DNA of 64,000 nt from Candidatus Phyllobacterium onerii (GCF_028331445.1 NZ_JAQMHX010000005.1:372001-436000); one strand, 5' to 3'; shown: positions 52,074 to 60,196, counted from the first letter of the stretch. Notes: generated from the letters alone by a model not told the origin. A program made the numbers and translations.

Positions 52074-54011
52074 TTATTTTATGAACTGGATCGTCTTGTC
52101 AGCCACCGTTATTGGCACCGGATTGCTGGCAACGACTGTTTCGACCGGCTGTACCACGTCCAGCTGCCAGATGCTCACAAGGGCGGCATTCATTTTATCG
52201 AGGATATTGGGGATATCTTTCGTATCGGAACCCGCTGGTGCATCAAAAATTTCGCGTTGGTTGATGGCGATTTGGCTTTCAAGTGGCTGCGAGTCTTCCT
52301 TGGTCGCCTTGCTCGGGAATCTATCAATCCAGTCCATCCACTTTCCAAAGATGAGTCTTTTTTGGGTTACTGAGGGCTTCCCAGGCGTCCAGGTGAGTTT
52401 CCAGACTTCAACCAACCCAGCCTTTTCGCGCCCTATTCCGTCGTTGTGTATCGCATATTGGATATAGGGCGTATTGTCATAAGTGCTGACAAGTAGATCG
52501 ATGCCGGCGGAAAGCACAAAGTCCAGCTTGAAATTGCGCTCGTCGATCTGAGAGATGCGATGTTGGTTCTTTTGGACGCTGGCCTCATAATAGTCCATGC
52601 AAATATCAATTCCAAACGGCAAGCCATCGATGATATTATTCTGGAACTTTCCCGAGATTAACTTGTCATCAGAATCATATGAGCGACCAACTGAAGAGGT
52701 GACATAGCCGATTTTTACTTTAAGGTTATGCTTAACACTTATGATACATTCGTATATCGGGTTTTTCACATGCGCCATCATCGGATGTACCAGGTCAGGA
52801 CCAAGTGGATTGGGTTTTAACGTGCCCGCCATGGGATCACCACAACTAGAACCGGCTAATTCGTCATAGAAGTCGATATGCGACACCGTCCGTTTGGGCC
52901 AGATCATATAGGCGGGCCGTTTCGCACCATCGTTCAGCGGCAAATTATGCGTACACACGACGTGATTGAACGCCTCGTAGATCGTGCCGTCAATTTTCGT
53001 GTCATTCGGTTTGCGGGGATCAGCCATTGGTTTCAGCATGGCAATCGTGCCCGGCAACATGACGATATGCCCGTATTTCCATGCCGGAAATTTCTTGATC
53101 AATGTCTGGACGTGCTTCGTAACCGTGTTCAGACACAAATCAGCACCGAATTCCAGCTCCTCCTTGGTCCAGAAATCGCCAAAAGGCACATTCCAGTAGA
53201 ATTCCGGGGCCGTAACAAAGCTTACATCGAATTCTGTTGGCGACCGTTTTTCGAAGGCGGTTATCATGGCGCGATAGAGCAGCGCAAACCGGTTATCCAA
53301 TGAGCGTTTCAAATAGCTCTCGATCCCTTCGTAAGTCTTCGCCTCACTAGCCACTATGACCGCTCCCGGCGTTCCCGCCGCAACCTCCCGGCGTGCGGAA
53401 ACCTGCTTGTACGAATGATATTGCAGGCTGTAGATGCCAACTTTCTTCGGTTTGGAAGGCGCAGGGGCCGGAACCTGGATGACGTCACTCTGCTTCACCT
53501 GCTGGATGGCCGTTTCACGCGGCTCTTCCTCGATGGGAAGTGGCGCCTGGCCCGGAACCTGGATAATGTTATCCTGCTGCACCTGTTGGACGACCGGTTG
53601 GCGCGGCTCTTCCTGGACGGGAAGTAGCGCCTGGCCGGGAACCTGGATAATGTTACCCTGCTGCACCTGTTGGACGACTGGTTGGCGCGGTTCTTCCTCG
53701 ATGGGAAGTAGCAGGTTCTTGAACGTTTGGTTAGTTCCCTGATCCTGGTCACTGAAAGGCGGGATTTTGAGGTCCAGCTTCTCATATATGACGGTTTCCG
53801 TGACTGGAGGCTTCACCGGCGGCGCAACCGGTGGCGTGAATGTCGACGTGTCACTCGATGGGACGCTACTATCGCCATCGCAACCGCCCAGCATAGCCAG
53901 CAGCGGCGCCGTGGGCAAATAGGCGCAGGCCTGCAAAATTCTCCGTCGCATCGGGGAGGGCTGATCGGTATCGCGAGCCGGGTTGCGGCCCGTTCCAAAA
54001 ATGTCTTTCAT
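52074..54011 (-). CDS. Lipoprotein with diverged nitrilase-like domain, paralog 1
   Basis: 645 residues, no named family recognised. A twin-arginine-like MRRRILQACA is followed by a hydrophobic run and lipobox LGGC, with Cys44 as the predicted lipidated residue. A Pro/Gln-rich linker with three 28-residue repeats spans 101-184. The main domain (about 190-550) shows APEFYW (Glu270), WPKR (Lys373) and FGIDICMDY (Cys471). This is the Glu-Lys-Cys order of the nitrilase superfamily. The spacing from Lys to Cys is much longer than usual, so a large insert or a distant relative is implied. The C-terminus (550-645) has no known match. A paralog lies directly upstream. Confidence 0.6.
   Translation of the reverse strand: MKDIFGTGRNPARDTDQPSPMRRRILQACAYLPTAPLLAMLGGCDGDSSVPSSDTSTFTPPVAPPVKPPVTETVIYEKLDLKIPPFSDQDQGTNQTFKNLLLPIEEEPRQPVVQQVQQGNIIQVPGQALLPVQEEPRQPVVQQVQQDNIIQVPGQAPLPIEEEPRETAIQQVKQSDVIQVPAPAPSKPKKVGIYSLQYHSYKQVSARREVAAGTPGAVIVASEAKTYEGIESYLKRSLDNRFALLYRAMITAFEKRSPTEFDVSFVTAPEFYWNVPFGDFWTKEELEFGADLCLNTVTKHVQTLIKKFPAWKYGHIVMLPGTIAMLKPMADPRKPNDTKIDGTIYEAFNHVVCTHNLPLNDGAKRPAYMIWPKRTVSHIDFYDELAGSSCGDPMAGTLKPNPLGPDLVHPMMAHVKNPIYECIISVKHNLKVKIGYVTSSVGRSYDSDDKLISGKFQNNIIDGLPFGIDICMDYYEASVQKNQHRISQIDERNFKLDFVLSAGIDLLVSTYDNTPYIQYAIHNDGIGREKAGLVEVWKLTWTPGKPSVTQKRLIFGKWMDWIDRFPSKATKEDSQPLESQIAINQREIFDAPAGSDTKDIPNILDKMNAALVSIWQLDVVQPVETVVASNPVPITVADKTIQFIK
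53460..53711 (-). repeat. Three tandem 84-bp repeats in lipoprotein paralog 1
   Basis: In-frame units coding for residues 101-128, 129-156 and 157-184. Each has the pattern LPxEEPRQPVVQQVQQ followed by NIIQVPGQA. Units 1 and 2 are closest; unit 3 is more diverged. Paralog 2 has no such array at this place, only a short linker with SVEVTHVPDKAPAP. Confidence 0.9.
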
Positions 54012-54091
54012 CTATGTCTCCAGAGCAAAATTGCTGAAATATTGGCCGTAGCGTTTCGTGGTTTAATCGAACCACAAATTTGTCAGAGCAA
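54012..54091 (-). promoter_or_regulatory. Duplicated leader upstream of paralog 1
   Basis: Eighty bp nearly identical to 55845-55924 upstream of paralog 2. It includes a GGAG ribosome-binding site and the inverted repeat GTGGTT-N6-AACCAC at 54058-54075. The conservation suggests a shared promoter or operator. Beyond it the two upstream regions differ. Confidence 0.6.
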
Positions 54092-54114
54092 GGATCGTCG
54101 TTGAGCTTTGAAGC

Positions 54115-54130
54115 GGGGCGTCACCGCCCC
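54115..54130. terminator. GC-rich hairpin between the two lipoprotein genes
   Basis: GGGGCG/CGCCCC, 6-bp stem with a 4-nt loop, 31 bp past the paralog 2 remnant. No T-run follows on the minus strand, so termination is uncertain. Confidence 0.35.
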
Positions 54131-54160
54131 ACCTTTTGGCTACCTATGGCGCGATGCCCC

Positions 54161-54494
54161 TTATTTTATGAACTGGATGGTCTTGTCAGCGTTTTTTGTG
54201 GCCACGGGATTGCTGGCGACCAGGTCTTCCGCAGGCTTGTCAACATCCAGTGACCAGATTTTGACAGTGCCGGAGTTCATTTCATCCATAATTGTCGGGA
54301 TGTCTTTTGTGTCCGCATCCTTGGGGGCAACAAACGCATCTGTCTGATCGACGAGGATAACGCCCTTTTCCGGCCTTTCCGCATTCTGCTGATTTTGATT
54401 ATTGGCATTCTGCTGGTTTTGATTGGCCATATCCTGCTGGTTCTGACTAACGGAATCGAGCGCGGGGATATCAGTGTAGTCCATCGTTCCCAAA
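54161..54494 (-). pseudogene. Out-of-frame 3' end of lipoprotein paralog 2
   Basis: After the frameshift, this frame codes for the homologous C-terminus of paralog 1 (EAWKLNWTKG at the start; DTKDIPTIMDEMNSGTVKIW and ADKTIQFIK at the end). Between them is an Asn/Gln-rich stretch with QNQQNA-type repeats, absent from paralog 1. It has no start codon or ribosome-binding site of its own beyond a TTG at 54553. It is probably untranslated remains of the former full-length gene. Confidence 0.75.
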
Positions 54495-55844
54495 TCATTC
54501 CCGATTCCTTTGGTCCAATTCAATTTCCAGGCTTCCGCCCATCCGCCTATCAAGCTGACTTATGCGGACCGGATCTAGCTGGATGCTTGCGCTGGAATAA
54601 TCCAGACAAATATCGACGCCAAAGGGCAAATCCTCGACGATCTTGTTGTTGAACCTGTTGGAAAGCAATTTGCCATTCGCATCGAATGACTGTGCGCGGG
54701 ATGAAGAGACGTGTTCGATCATGATAGGCACCTGCTTTCCTTCGGTTGTTAGCGCACACGTTACGAACGGGTTATCCATACCCAAATGGGCCGGATTCGG
54801 CAGTAAGCCGTCCTCGCTATAGCCACAAAAGCCGAAATCTATATGTGACACCATCCGTTTAGGCCAAATCATATAGGCAGGCCGGGGATATTTTGTGTCA
54901 TCAAGCGGCAGGTTGTGGGTGCAGGTAAGATGATTGGAAGCAAGATAGGTGGTTTCGCCCACGGGGGTACCGTCTTGTTTCACGGCCTCCTTGGTCGGCT
55001 TCAGCGTCGCGATGGTGCCGGGCAGCAAGACGATAGTGCCGTACTGGCTTACCGGAAATTTGGCGATCAGCGTTCTGGCATTGCTCGTCACGGTTTTCTG
55101 GCACAAATCCGCTGCCGCCTGCAGTTCGTTCCCGTCGAGAAAATCATTGAAAGGCACGTTCCAGTAGAATTCCGGCGCGGTGAAGAAGCTGACATCGAAT
55201 TCCTTGGGGGGGTGCTTTTGAAAGGCCGTCACCATCGCCCGGTAGAGAAGCGCGAAGCGATTGTCCAGCGCGCGTTTCAGATAGGTCTCGATGTCTTCAA
55301 TGCTGATAGTATCGGGTAGCGAAATGCTACCAATTCCAAAGGCCGATTCGCCCAGTTTGGCGGCTTCCTCGACCAACGCAGCCTTCGCAGGATTGGTTAC
55401 CTTGACAGAGCCAGGCGTTCCTTCGGGCACTTCCCGCCGCGTGGATATCTGGGTGAATGAATCATACTCAAGGCAATATATGCCGACTTTCTTGGGCTTG
55501 GAGGGTGCGGGCGCTTTGTCCGGCACGTGGGTGACCTCGACGGAGCCAGTTGTCAGCGTGTCCAGTTTCTTCTCCGGTAATTTCACCGGATCAGTTGTGC
55601 TGAAGGGCGGAATTCTAAGGTTCAGGCGCCTGGTTATCTCTGCTTCAATCGTCTGTTCTTGTCCGGGCGTAAATGTGGATGTGTCGCCAACCAGCGCGCT
55701 GCTGTTGTCATCGCACCCGCCCAGCATCGCCAGCAGCGGCGCTGTCGGCAAATAGGCGCAGGCCTTCAAAATTCTCCGTCGCATCGGGGAGGGCTGATCG
55801 GCATCACGAGCCGGCTTGCGGCCCGTTTCAAAAATGTCTTTCAT
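54495..55844 (-). CDS. Lipoprotein with nitrilase-like domain, paralog 2, C-terminally truncated
   Basis: 449 residues. The first 45 residues are nearly identical to paralog 1 (twin-arginine-like MRRRILKACA, lipobox LGGC with Cys44). The domain keeps Glu225 in APEFYW, Lys329 in WPKR and Cys413 in FGVDICLDY. After ISQLD (432) about 43 codons found in paralog 1 are missing and the frame shifts, adding 17 foreign residues to a TGA at 54495. The deletion joins two GGCGGA hexamers, which suggests slippage. Whether the truncated protein folds is unknown; all three candidate catalytic residues remain. An extra segment at 155-185 (AALVEEAAKLGESAFGIGS) is absent from paralog 1. Confidence 0.6.
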   Translation of the reverse strand: MKDIFETGRKPARDADQPSPMRRRILKACAYLPTAPLLAMLGGCDDNSSALVGDTSTFTPGQEQTIEAEITRRLNLRIPPFSTTDPVKLPEKKLDTLTTGSVEVTHVPDKAPAPSKPKKVGIYCLEYDSFTQISTRREVPEGTPGSVKVTNPAKAALVEEAAKLGESAFGIGSISLPDTISIEDIETYLKRALDNRFALLYRAMVTAFQKHPPKEFDVSFFTAPEFYWNVPFNDFLDGNELQAAADLCQKTVTSNARTLIAKFPVSQYGTIVLLPGTIATLKPTKEAVKQDGTPVGETTYLASNHLTCTHNLPLDDTKYPRPAYMIWPKRMVSHIDFGFCGYSEDGLLPNPAHLGMDNPFVTCALTTEGKQVPIMIEHVSSSRAQSFDANGKLLSNRFNNKIVEDLPFGVDICLDYSSASIQLDPVRISQLDRRMGGSLEIELDQRNRE

Positions 55845-55924
55845 CTATGTCTCCAGAGCAAATTTGCTGAAATATTGGTCTTAGCGTTTCGTGGTTTAAT
55901 CGAACCACACGCTTTCAGAGCAAT
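55845..55924 (-). promoter_or_regulatory. Duplicated leader upstream of paralog 2
   Basis: Counterpart of 54012-54091, with the inverted repeat GTGGTT-N6-AACCAC at 55892-55909 unchanged. The remaining 200 bp to mazG (55925-56128) holds no clear gene or terminator. Confidence 0.6.
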
Positions 55925-56124
55925 TAACGTGCCAAGTGAACATACTGGGCCCGAATTTTGCTTCGCTCGAGCCGATTCGCAAATTCAAGCCAAGACGGGC
56001 CATTTGGACGCGTTAAATTCACGCTACCCGGCCAAAATCACCAAGCAACAGTTGTGATGGGATGCAGCGAATGCCCAATGTTTATTCGGCATTTCGAAAA
56101 TGCCTAACAATGATGCATGAGAAC

Positions 56125-56171
56125 GGCGCTATTTCGCCGTCTTGGCTTCCTGCCACAGCGCTTCCATCTCC
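56125..56171. repeat. Functional mazG 3' end (direct repeat, right copy)
   Basis: The right copy of the 47-bp repeat. It includes the last 14 codons and stop of intact mazG. See the left copy at 51945-51991; the distance between copies is 4180 bp. Confidence 0.8.
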
Positions 56172-56950
56172 TCTAGCGTCGCCGCGTCGAGAGACTGTTG
56201 CTGTTCGGCCAGTTTGCGTTCGATGTAATGGAAGCGTTTGCGGAATTTCTCGTTGGTGCCGCGCAGAGCGCTTTCAGGCTCGAGTTTGAGGTGGCGGCCG
56301 AGATTGACGAGGGCAAAGAGCAGGTCGCCATATTCTTCTTCGGTATCTTGTCGATCGCCGCTGGCGATTGCTTCCTTCAGTTCGCCGATCTCTTCCTCGA
56401 TCTTGTCAAGGATTGGCGCAGCCTCTGACCAGTCGAAACCGACTTTCGCGGCTTTCTGCTGCAGTTTCAAAGCCCGCATCAGCGCGGGGAAGCCATGGGG
56501 AATATCGTCGAGAAAACCATCGGCTTCGGCCAGACCTGGATTGAGCGCGGCACGGCGTTCGCGGCGCTCGGCTTTTTCCTCGGCCTTGATCTTGTCCCAC
56601 ATGCCTTTGGCCATACCTGCGCCGCGCGCGGCTTCTTCGCCGAATACGTGTGGATGACGACGGATCATCTTATGGGTGATGGCCTGAACCACATCGCCAA
56701 AATCGAACGCCTTGAGCTCCTCGGCCATGCGTGCATGGAAAACAACCTGCAGCAGCAGATCGCCCAGTTCCTCACGCAGATCGTCGATGTCATTGCGCTC
56801 GATCGCGTCGATGACTTCAAATGCCTCCTCGAGCGTATACGGCGCGATGGATTTGAAATCCTGCTCCAGATCCCAGGGGCAGCCCGTTACGGGCGTGCGC
56901 AAAGCAGCCATGATATCGAGCAAGCGGGTTATCTCGCGTGATGGTTTCAT
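56129..56950 (-). CDS. mazG: Nucleoside triphosphate pyrophosphohydrolase MazG
   Basis: 273 residues, two tandem MazG domains. The first has CPWDLEQDFKSIAPYTLEEAFE with EELGDLLLQVVFHA metal ligands near residue 60. The second has KIEEEIGELKEAI and EEYGDLLFALVNLGRHL. It hydrolyses NTPs to NMP and PPi and lowers ppGpp-related stress effects in E. coli. The ATG at 56950 gives the normal start MKPSREITRLL, though the frame is open to 57031. In relatives it is convergent with and adjacent to hflX. Confidence 0.96.
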   Translation of the reverse strand: MKPSREITRLLDIMAALRTPVTGCPWDLEQDFKSIAPYTLEEAFEVIDAIERNDIDDLREELGDLLLQVVFHARMAEELKAFDFGDVVQAITHKMIRRHPHVFGEEAARGAGMAKGMWDKIKAEEKAERRERRAALNPGLAEADGFLDDIPHGFPALMRALKLQQKAAKVGFDWSEAAPILDKIEEEIGELKEAIASGDRQDTEEEYGDLLFALVNLGRHLKLEPESALRGTNEKFRKRFHYIERKLAEQQQSLDAATLEEMEALWQEAKTAK

Positions 56951-57042
56951 GAACGTAGAATAGGCCAAGTCATTGGCGGCGAACATGACGAAGCGCTGCC
57001 GTCGATTGCTTGTCCACAACGTGCACGCCATGGGGTAGCGCT

Positions 57043-57381
57043 CTACAACGATCTTGGCGGAACATAGAGGCAGATCGATCGCCTTGCCTTGGGATCGGCG
57101 CCGACGGTACAGCGATGGAAAAACTGATCCTTCGACGGTTTGATACGGCTATCACCGTAGGCGATCAGTTCCCCGGTAGTGATAACACGGTAGCCATTTG
57201 GCGTTTCCAGGATGGCACCATCCTTCTCTTGCCAACAGTCGGTCATGCTGCAACATTCGGCACCATACGCCCAGCCAAGCGGAGCGTCGTGAGCGAACGC
57301 GGGAGCTGCGAAGAGCAGGGCAATGATTAGCACCTTGCGTATGGCTGACACCCTCCCGCTCTTGTAGCTTAACGGATTCAC
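57043..57381 (-). CDS. Small secreted cysteine-containing protein
   Basis: 112 residues, no family recognised. A signal peptide (VLIIALLFAAPAFA, cleaved before HDAPLGW) targets it to the periplasm. The mature part has five Cys (CC, C, C, C) and a motif WQEKDGAILETPNGYRVITTGE. It begins with GTG at 57381; a second GTG at 57351 would also give a signal peptide. It is downstream of sixA on the same strand. Confidence 0.65.
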   Translation of the reverse strand: MNPLSYKSGRVSAIRKVLIIALLFAAPAFAHDAPLGWAYGAECCSMTDCWQEKDGAILETPNGYRVITTGELIAYGDSRIKPSKDQFFHRCTVGADPKARRSICLYVPPRSL

Positions 57382-57404
57382 GCCGCCTGTAGCGATGACA
57401 CATA

Positions 57405-57941
57405 CTACACCAATCCGGATAATCCGCTGCTGATCGACTTCGGCGTCACGAACCGTTCGAGTTGACCGGTGCTTTCAGCTATGACGTTCCAATTTCTGGC
57501 ACCGAGGTCGATCACTACCAGCGCCGCAGTTGGGTATTTTTGTTGCAATCGGGATAGATTTTTCTGACTTCCCGTTCTGATCAGTTTGAGAGCAAGCTCA
57601 TGGAGTCCGGGATTATGTCCGACGACCAGCAACGCCTTAACGTCAGGTCTCGTTTGGTGGATGATGTCAAGGATCGCTTTGGCGGAAGCATCGAAGAGGC
57701 GCGGCTCGTCGATCTGCATTATGTCCTTCGGGAAAACAGCTCGGATAAGTTCCCATGTTTCCATGGTGCGTCGGGCTGTCGATATCATGGCAAGGTCGGG
57801 TAGAAGACCTTGCTCCACCATGTAAGCGCCCATCAACGGGCACGCCCGACGGCCGCGTTCCGCAAGAGGGCGCGCATGGTCGTCAACGTTGTCGGGCCTG
57901 TCCGACTTGGCATGACGAAGAAGCATTAGCCTGCGCATCAT
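57405..57941 (-). CDS. SixA-type histidine phosphatase
   Basis: 178 residues of the histidine phosphatase (phosphoglycerate-mutase-like) superfamily. The catalytic His is in LLRHAKSDRPD near the start and the second His in VVGHNPGLHEL near residue 108. SixA in E. coli dephosphorylates phosphohistidine of the nitrogen PTS. A role on a phosphotransfer protein here is inference only. Divergent from the CYTH-CHAD gene. Confidence 0.88.
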   Translation of the reverse strand: MMRRLMLLRHAKSDRPDNVDDHARPLAERGRRACPLMGAYMVEQGLLPDLAMISTARRTMETWELIRAVFPKDIMQIDEPRLFDASAKAILDIIHQTRPDVKALLVVGHNPGLHELALKLIRTGSQKNLSRLQQKYPTAALVVIDLGARNWNVIAESTGQLERFVTPKSISSGLSGLV

Positions 57942-58072
57942 CAGTCTTACCGTACTGGTTGAGATCGCGACTATCGGCCCAAATAGGAAACGCTAGACTC
58001 ATCTACCAATTTGGGTCCTACGGGATAGTATAGAATTGAGATGGGAAGGAAATAAGAAAGGCGTTTTACAGG

Positions 58073-59662
58073 ATGATCGCGGTGGATCGTGGTAAGGAGA
58101 AGCGAGCCAGCATCAAAGATGTCGATGTTGTTTCTCCACCGGCTCCGGTCGAAGTCGAATTGAAGCTGCGTGCCTCTCCAGGTTCGCTCGACCAGATTCG
58201 AACATCCCCTGTTATTCTGCAAGATTCCCGGAACAAGGGTACGATACGCCGGTTGGAAACAACGTATTACGATACGGCTGACCATAAGTTGTTTGGTGCC
58301 GGCATTTCCCTGCGAGTTCGGCGCAGCGGCAAGTACCTGGTGCAAACCATCAAGCGAGTATCCGTGGATGATCCACTGACACGCAATGAATGGGAGGCGC
58401 CGGTCGAGACACTGACCCCCGATCTCGGTGCGCTGCCAGTGTCGGAAATCGATGGGATTTTCGACAAAATCGCTGTCGATCAATTTGTGCCGATCTTTGT
58501 CACCAAAGTGCGCCGGCATCGGGTGACTGTGGATGTATCTGAGGGACAGATCGAGGTCGCGTTTGACGATGGCGTGATAGAAGCCGGATCGCAACAGGAG
58601 CCGCTATGCGAGGTCGAACTTGAACTGAAACAGGGCAGGGCAGCGGCACTCTACCAACTCGGCCTTGGTCTGATGGATATCTCGCCGCTGTGCCTTGAAA
58701 CACAGAGCAAATCCGCGCGTGGCTATGCGCTCGCTCTTGGTATTGATTCAGTGGCTGTGAAGGCGTCCTCGTCTAATCTCGGCTGCCAAAATACCGTGGA
58801 TGAAGGCATCGCCAAACTCCTGTCGAACTGCCAACAACAGATACAGGCGAATCTGTCTCCGGCAGAAAACGGCGGCGAAGGCGTCCATCAGTTGCGTGTG
58901 GCGTTACGACGTCTGCGAACGGCCTTGTATTTTTTGCGGCGCGAGTTTGAGACGCCATCACTGCTGGCGCTCGATGGCGAAGCGAGGCGGTTTGCACGAA
59001 CGTTGGGACCAGCACGCAACTGGGATGTTTTTATCGACTCAACGCTCGCCGATATCGAGAAGAGCAATCTGCCGGACATCGACTTCTCCAGCTTGCGCGC
59101 CGCGAGCGTGCCCTTCCGGAATGAGGGTTATGGCATTGTGCGCGATAACATCGCTGACTCGCAAACCAACCGTTTTCTTTTGTCACTGGGGCTCGTTATT
59201 CAGCGGAAAAGCTGGCGAAACGAGGTTGCCAGCGAGGATCTGCGGACACTTGCCGAGCCACTTACGAAATTTGCGTCCAAAGTTCTCACCCGTATCGAGC
59301 GAAAGGCACTCAAGAGCGGGCGGCATTTTCGCCATCTTCGGCCCGAAGCGCGGCACAGGCTGCGACTGACCTTGAAGAAACTGCGCTATGCTACAGAGTT
59401 CTTCTTGCCACTTTATGTAGACCGGGGACCGACAGGAAAATATCTCAAGCAGCTGTCCCGACTGCAGGATGTTCTGGGCGAAGCCAATGATATCAGAACT
59501 TCGCGGACCCTTCTGTCGAATATCCAGGAACGTGCGGAAAGTCCCGACCTGCATCGTGCCATTGGCGCCGTGGTCGGCTGGCAGGGACATCTCGAAATGA
59601 CGAGCGCCAGCCGGATGAACAACAGGTGGGGCAAGTTCAAACGAACCCCACAATTCTGGTAA
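58073..59662 (+). CDS. CYTH and CHAD domain protein
   Basis: 529 residues. The CYTH domain (about 25-225) has the ExExK signature as VEVELKLRA and acts on triphosphates or inorganic tripolyphosphate. The C-terminal CHAD domain (about 250-525) is helical, rich in conserved His and Arg (VHQLRVALRRLRTAL; HRLRLTLKKLRYATEFF), and binds polyphosphate in known members. The gene is divergent from sixA over 131 bp. In some genomes CHAD genes lie by polyphosphate enzymes; none is seen here. Confidence 0.9.
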   Translation: MIAVDRGKEKRASIKDVDVVSPPAPVEVELKLRASPGSLDQIRTSPVILQDSRNKGTIRRLETTYYDTADHKLFGAGISLRVRRSGKYLVQTIKRVSVDDPLTRNEWEAPVETLTPDLGALPVSEIDGIFDKIAVDQFVPIFVTKVRRHRVTVDVSEGQIEVAFDDGVIEAGSQQEPLCEVELELKQGRAAALYQLGLGLMDISPLCLETQSKSARGYALALGIDSVAVKASSSNLGCQNTVDEGIAKLLSNCQQQIQANLSPAENGGEGVHQLRVALRRLRTALYFLRREFETPSLLALDGEARRFARTLGPARNWDVFIDSTLADIEKSNLPDIDFSSLRAASVPFRNEGYGIVRDNIADSQTNRFLLSLGLVIQRKSWRNEVASEDLRTLAEPLTKFASKVLTRIERKALKSGRHFRHLRPEARHRLRLTLKKLRYATEFFLPLYVDRGPTGKYLKQLSRLQDVLGEANDIRTSRTLLSNIQERAESPDLHRAIGAVVGWQGHLEMTSASRMNNRWGKFKRTPQFW

Positions 59663-59687
59663 GCCCAGCGAACTAAAAGATTGATAT

Positions 59688-59711
59688 CTAATTATTCGTA
59701 TGCTAATTATT
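59688..59711. promoter_or_regulatory. Repeated motif upstream of the marR gene
   Basis: CTAATTATT occurs at 59688-59696 and 59703-59711, a direct repeat 15 bp apart just before the regulator start. It is a candidate autoregulatory operator. No ribosome-binding site is obvious. Confidence 0.4.
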
Positions 59712-59716
59712 TCTAT

Positions 59717-60196
59717 ATGAACGAGATTGATAATCTTCGTAGAGCGTTTACAGCGAGCCTGCTTCAGACAGGGCGGCAATGGCGGCGCATTACAGATCAG
59801 GCGCTTGTGGCTTCAAATATCTCTGAAGCCACGGCGGCGCCCCTGATCTGGATTGGGCGGCTAGGCGGCGGCGTGCGGCAGATTACCCTTGCATCATATG
59901 TTGGAATTGAGGGGCCGTCATTGGTCCGTCTGCTCGATCAGCTTGAGGCGGCGGAACTTGTTATCCGGAAAGAAGATAGTAGCGATCGCCGCGCCAAGAC
60001 GCTTTGGCTTACCGAAAAGGGTAAGCAGTTCACAGCAGAACTTGAGGATATCCTCGTTGGTTTGCGCGCCCAGATCCTTGCTGATGTCAGCAAGGAAGAC
60101 CTTGAAGCCGCGTTGCGAGTACTTGATGCATTTGATCGCGCCAGCAATTCAACCACGATAGGGCCTCCGGCGAGCGAGGCGGAGCTGACACCGTGA
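59717..60196 (+). CDS. MarR-family transcriptional regulator
   Basis: 159 residues. Winged helix region includes ITLASYVGIEGPSLVRLLDQL and the wing KEDSSDRRAKTLWLTEKG, which carries the conserved DxRxxK. It precedes FUSC-DUF1656-HlyD with a 4-bp overlap and so probably represses this efflux operon in the absence of an aromatic acid. Confidence 0.92.
   Translation: MNEIDNLRRAFTASLLQTGRQWRRITDQALVASNISEATAAPLIWIGRLGGGVRQITLASYVGIEGPSLVRLLDQLEAAELVIRKEDSSDRRAKTLWLTEKGKQFTAELEDILVGLRAQILADVSKEDLEAALRVLDAFDRASNSTTIGPPASEAELTP

Noticed and set aside
53460-53711. Regular repeats that might be a CRISPR array
   Set aside because: The units are adjacent with no spacers, and they are in frame and code for a protein linker.
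56070-56100. Imperfect inverted repeat CGAATGCC...GGCATTTCG upstream of the mazG end
   Set aside because: Mismatched and with a long spacer; no supporting context for a terminator or recombination site.
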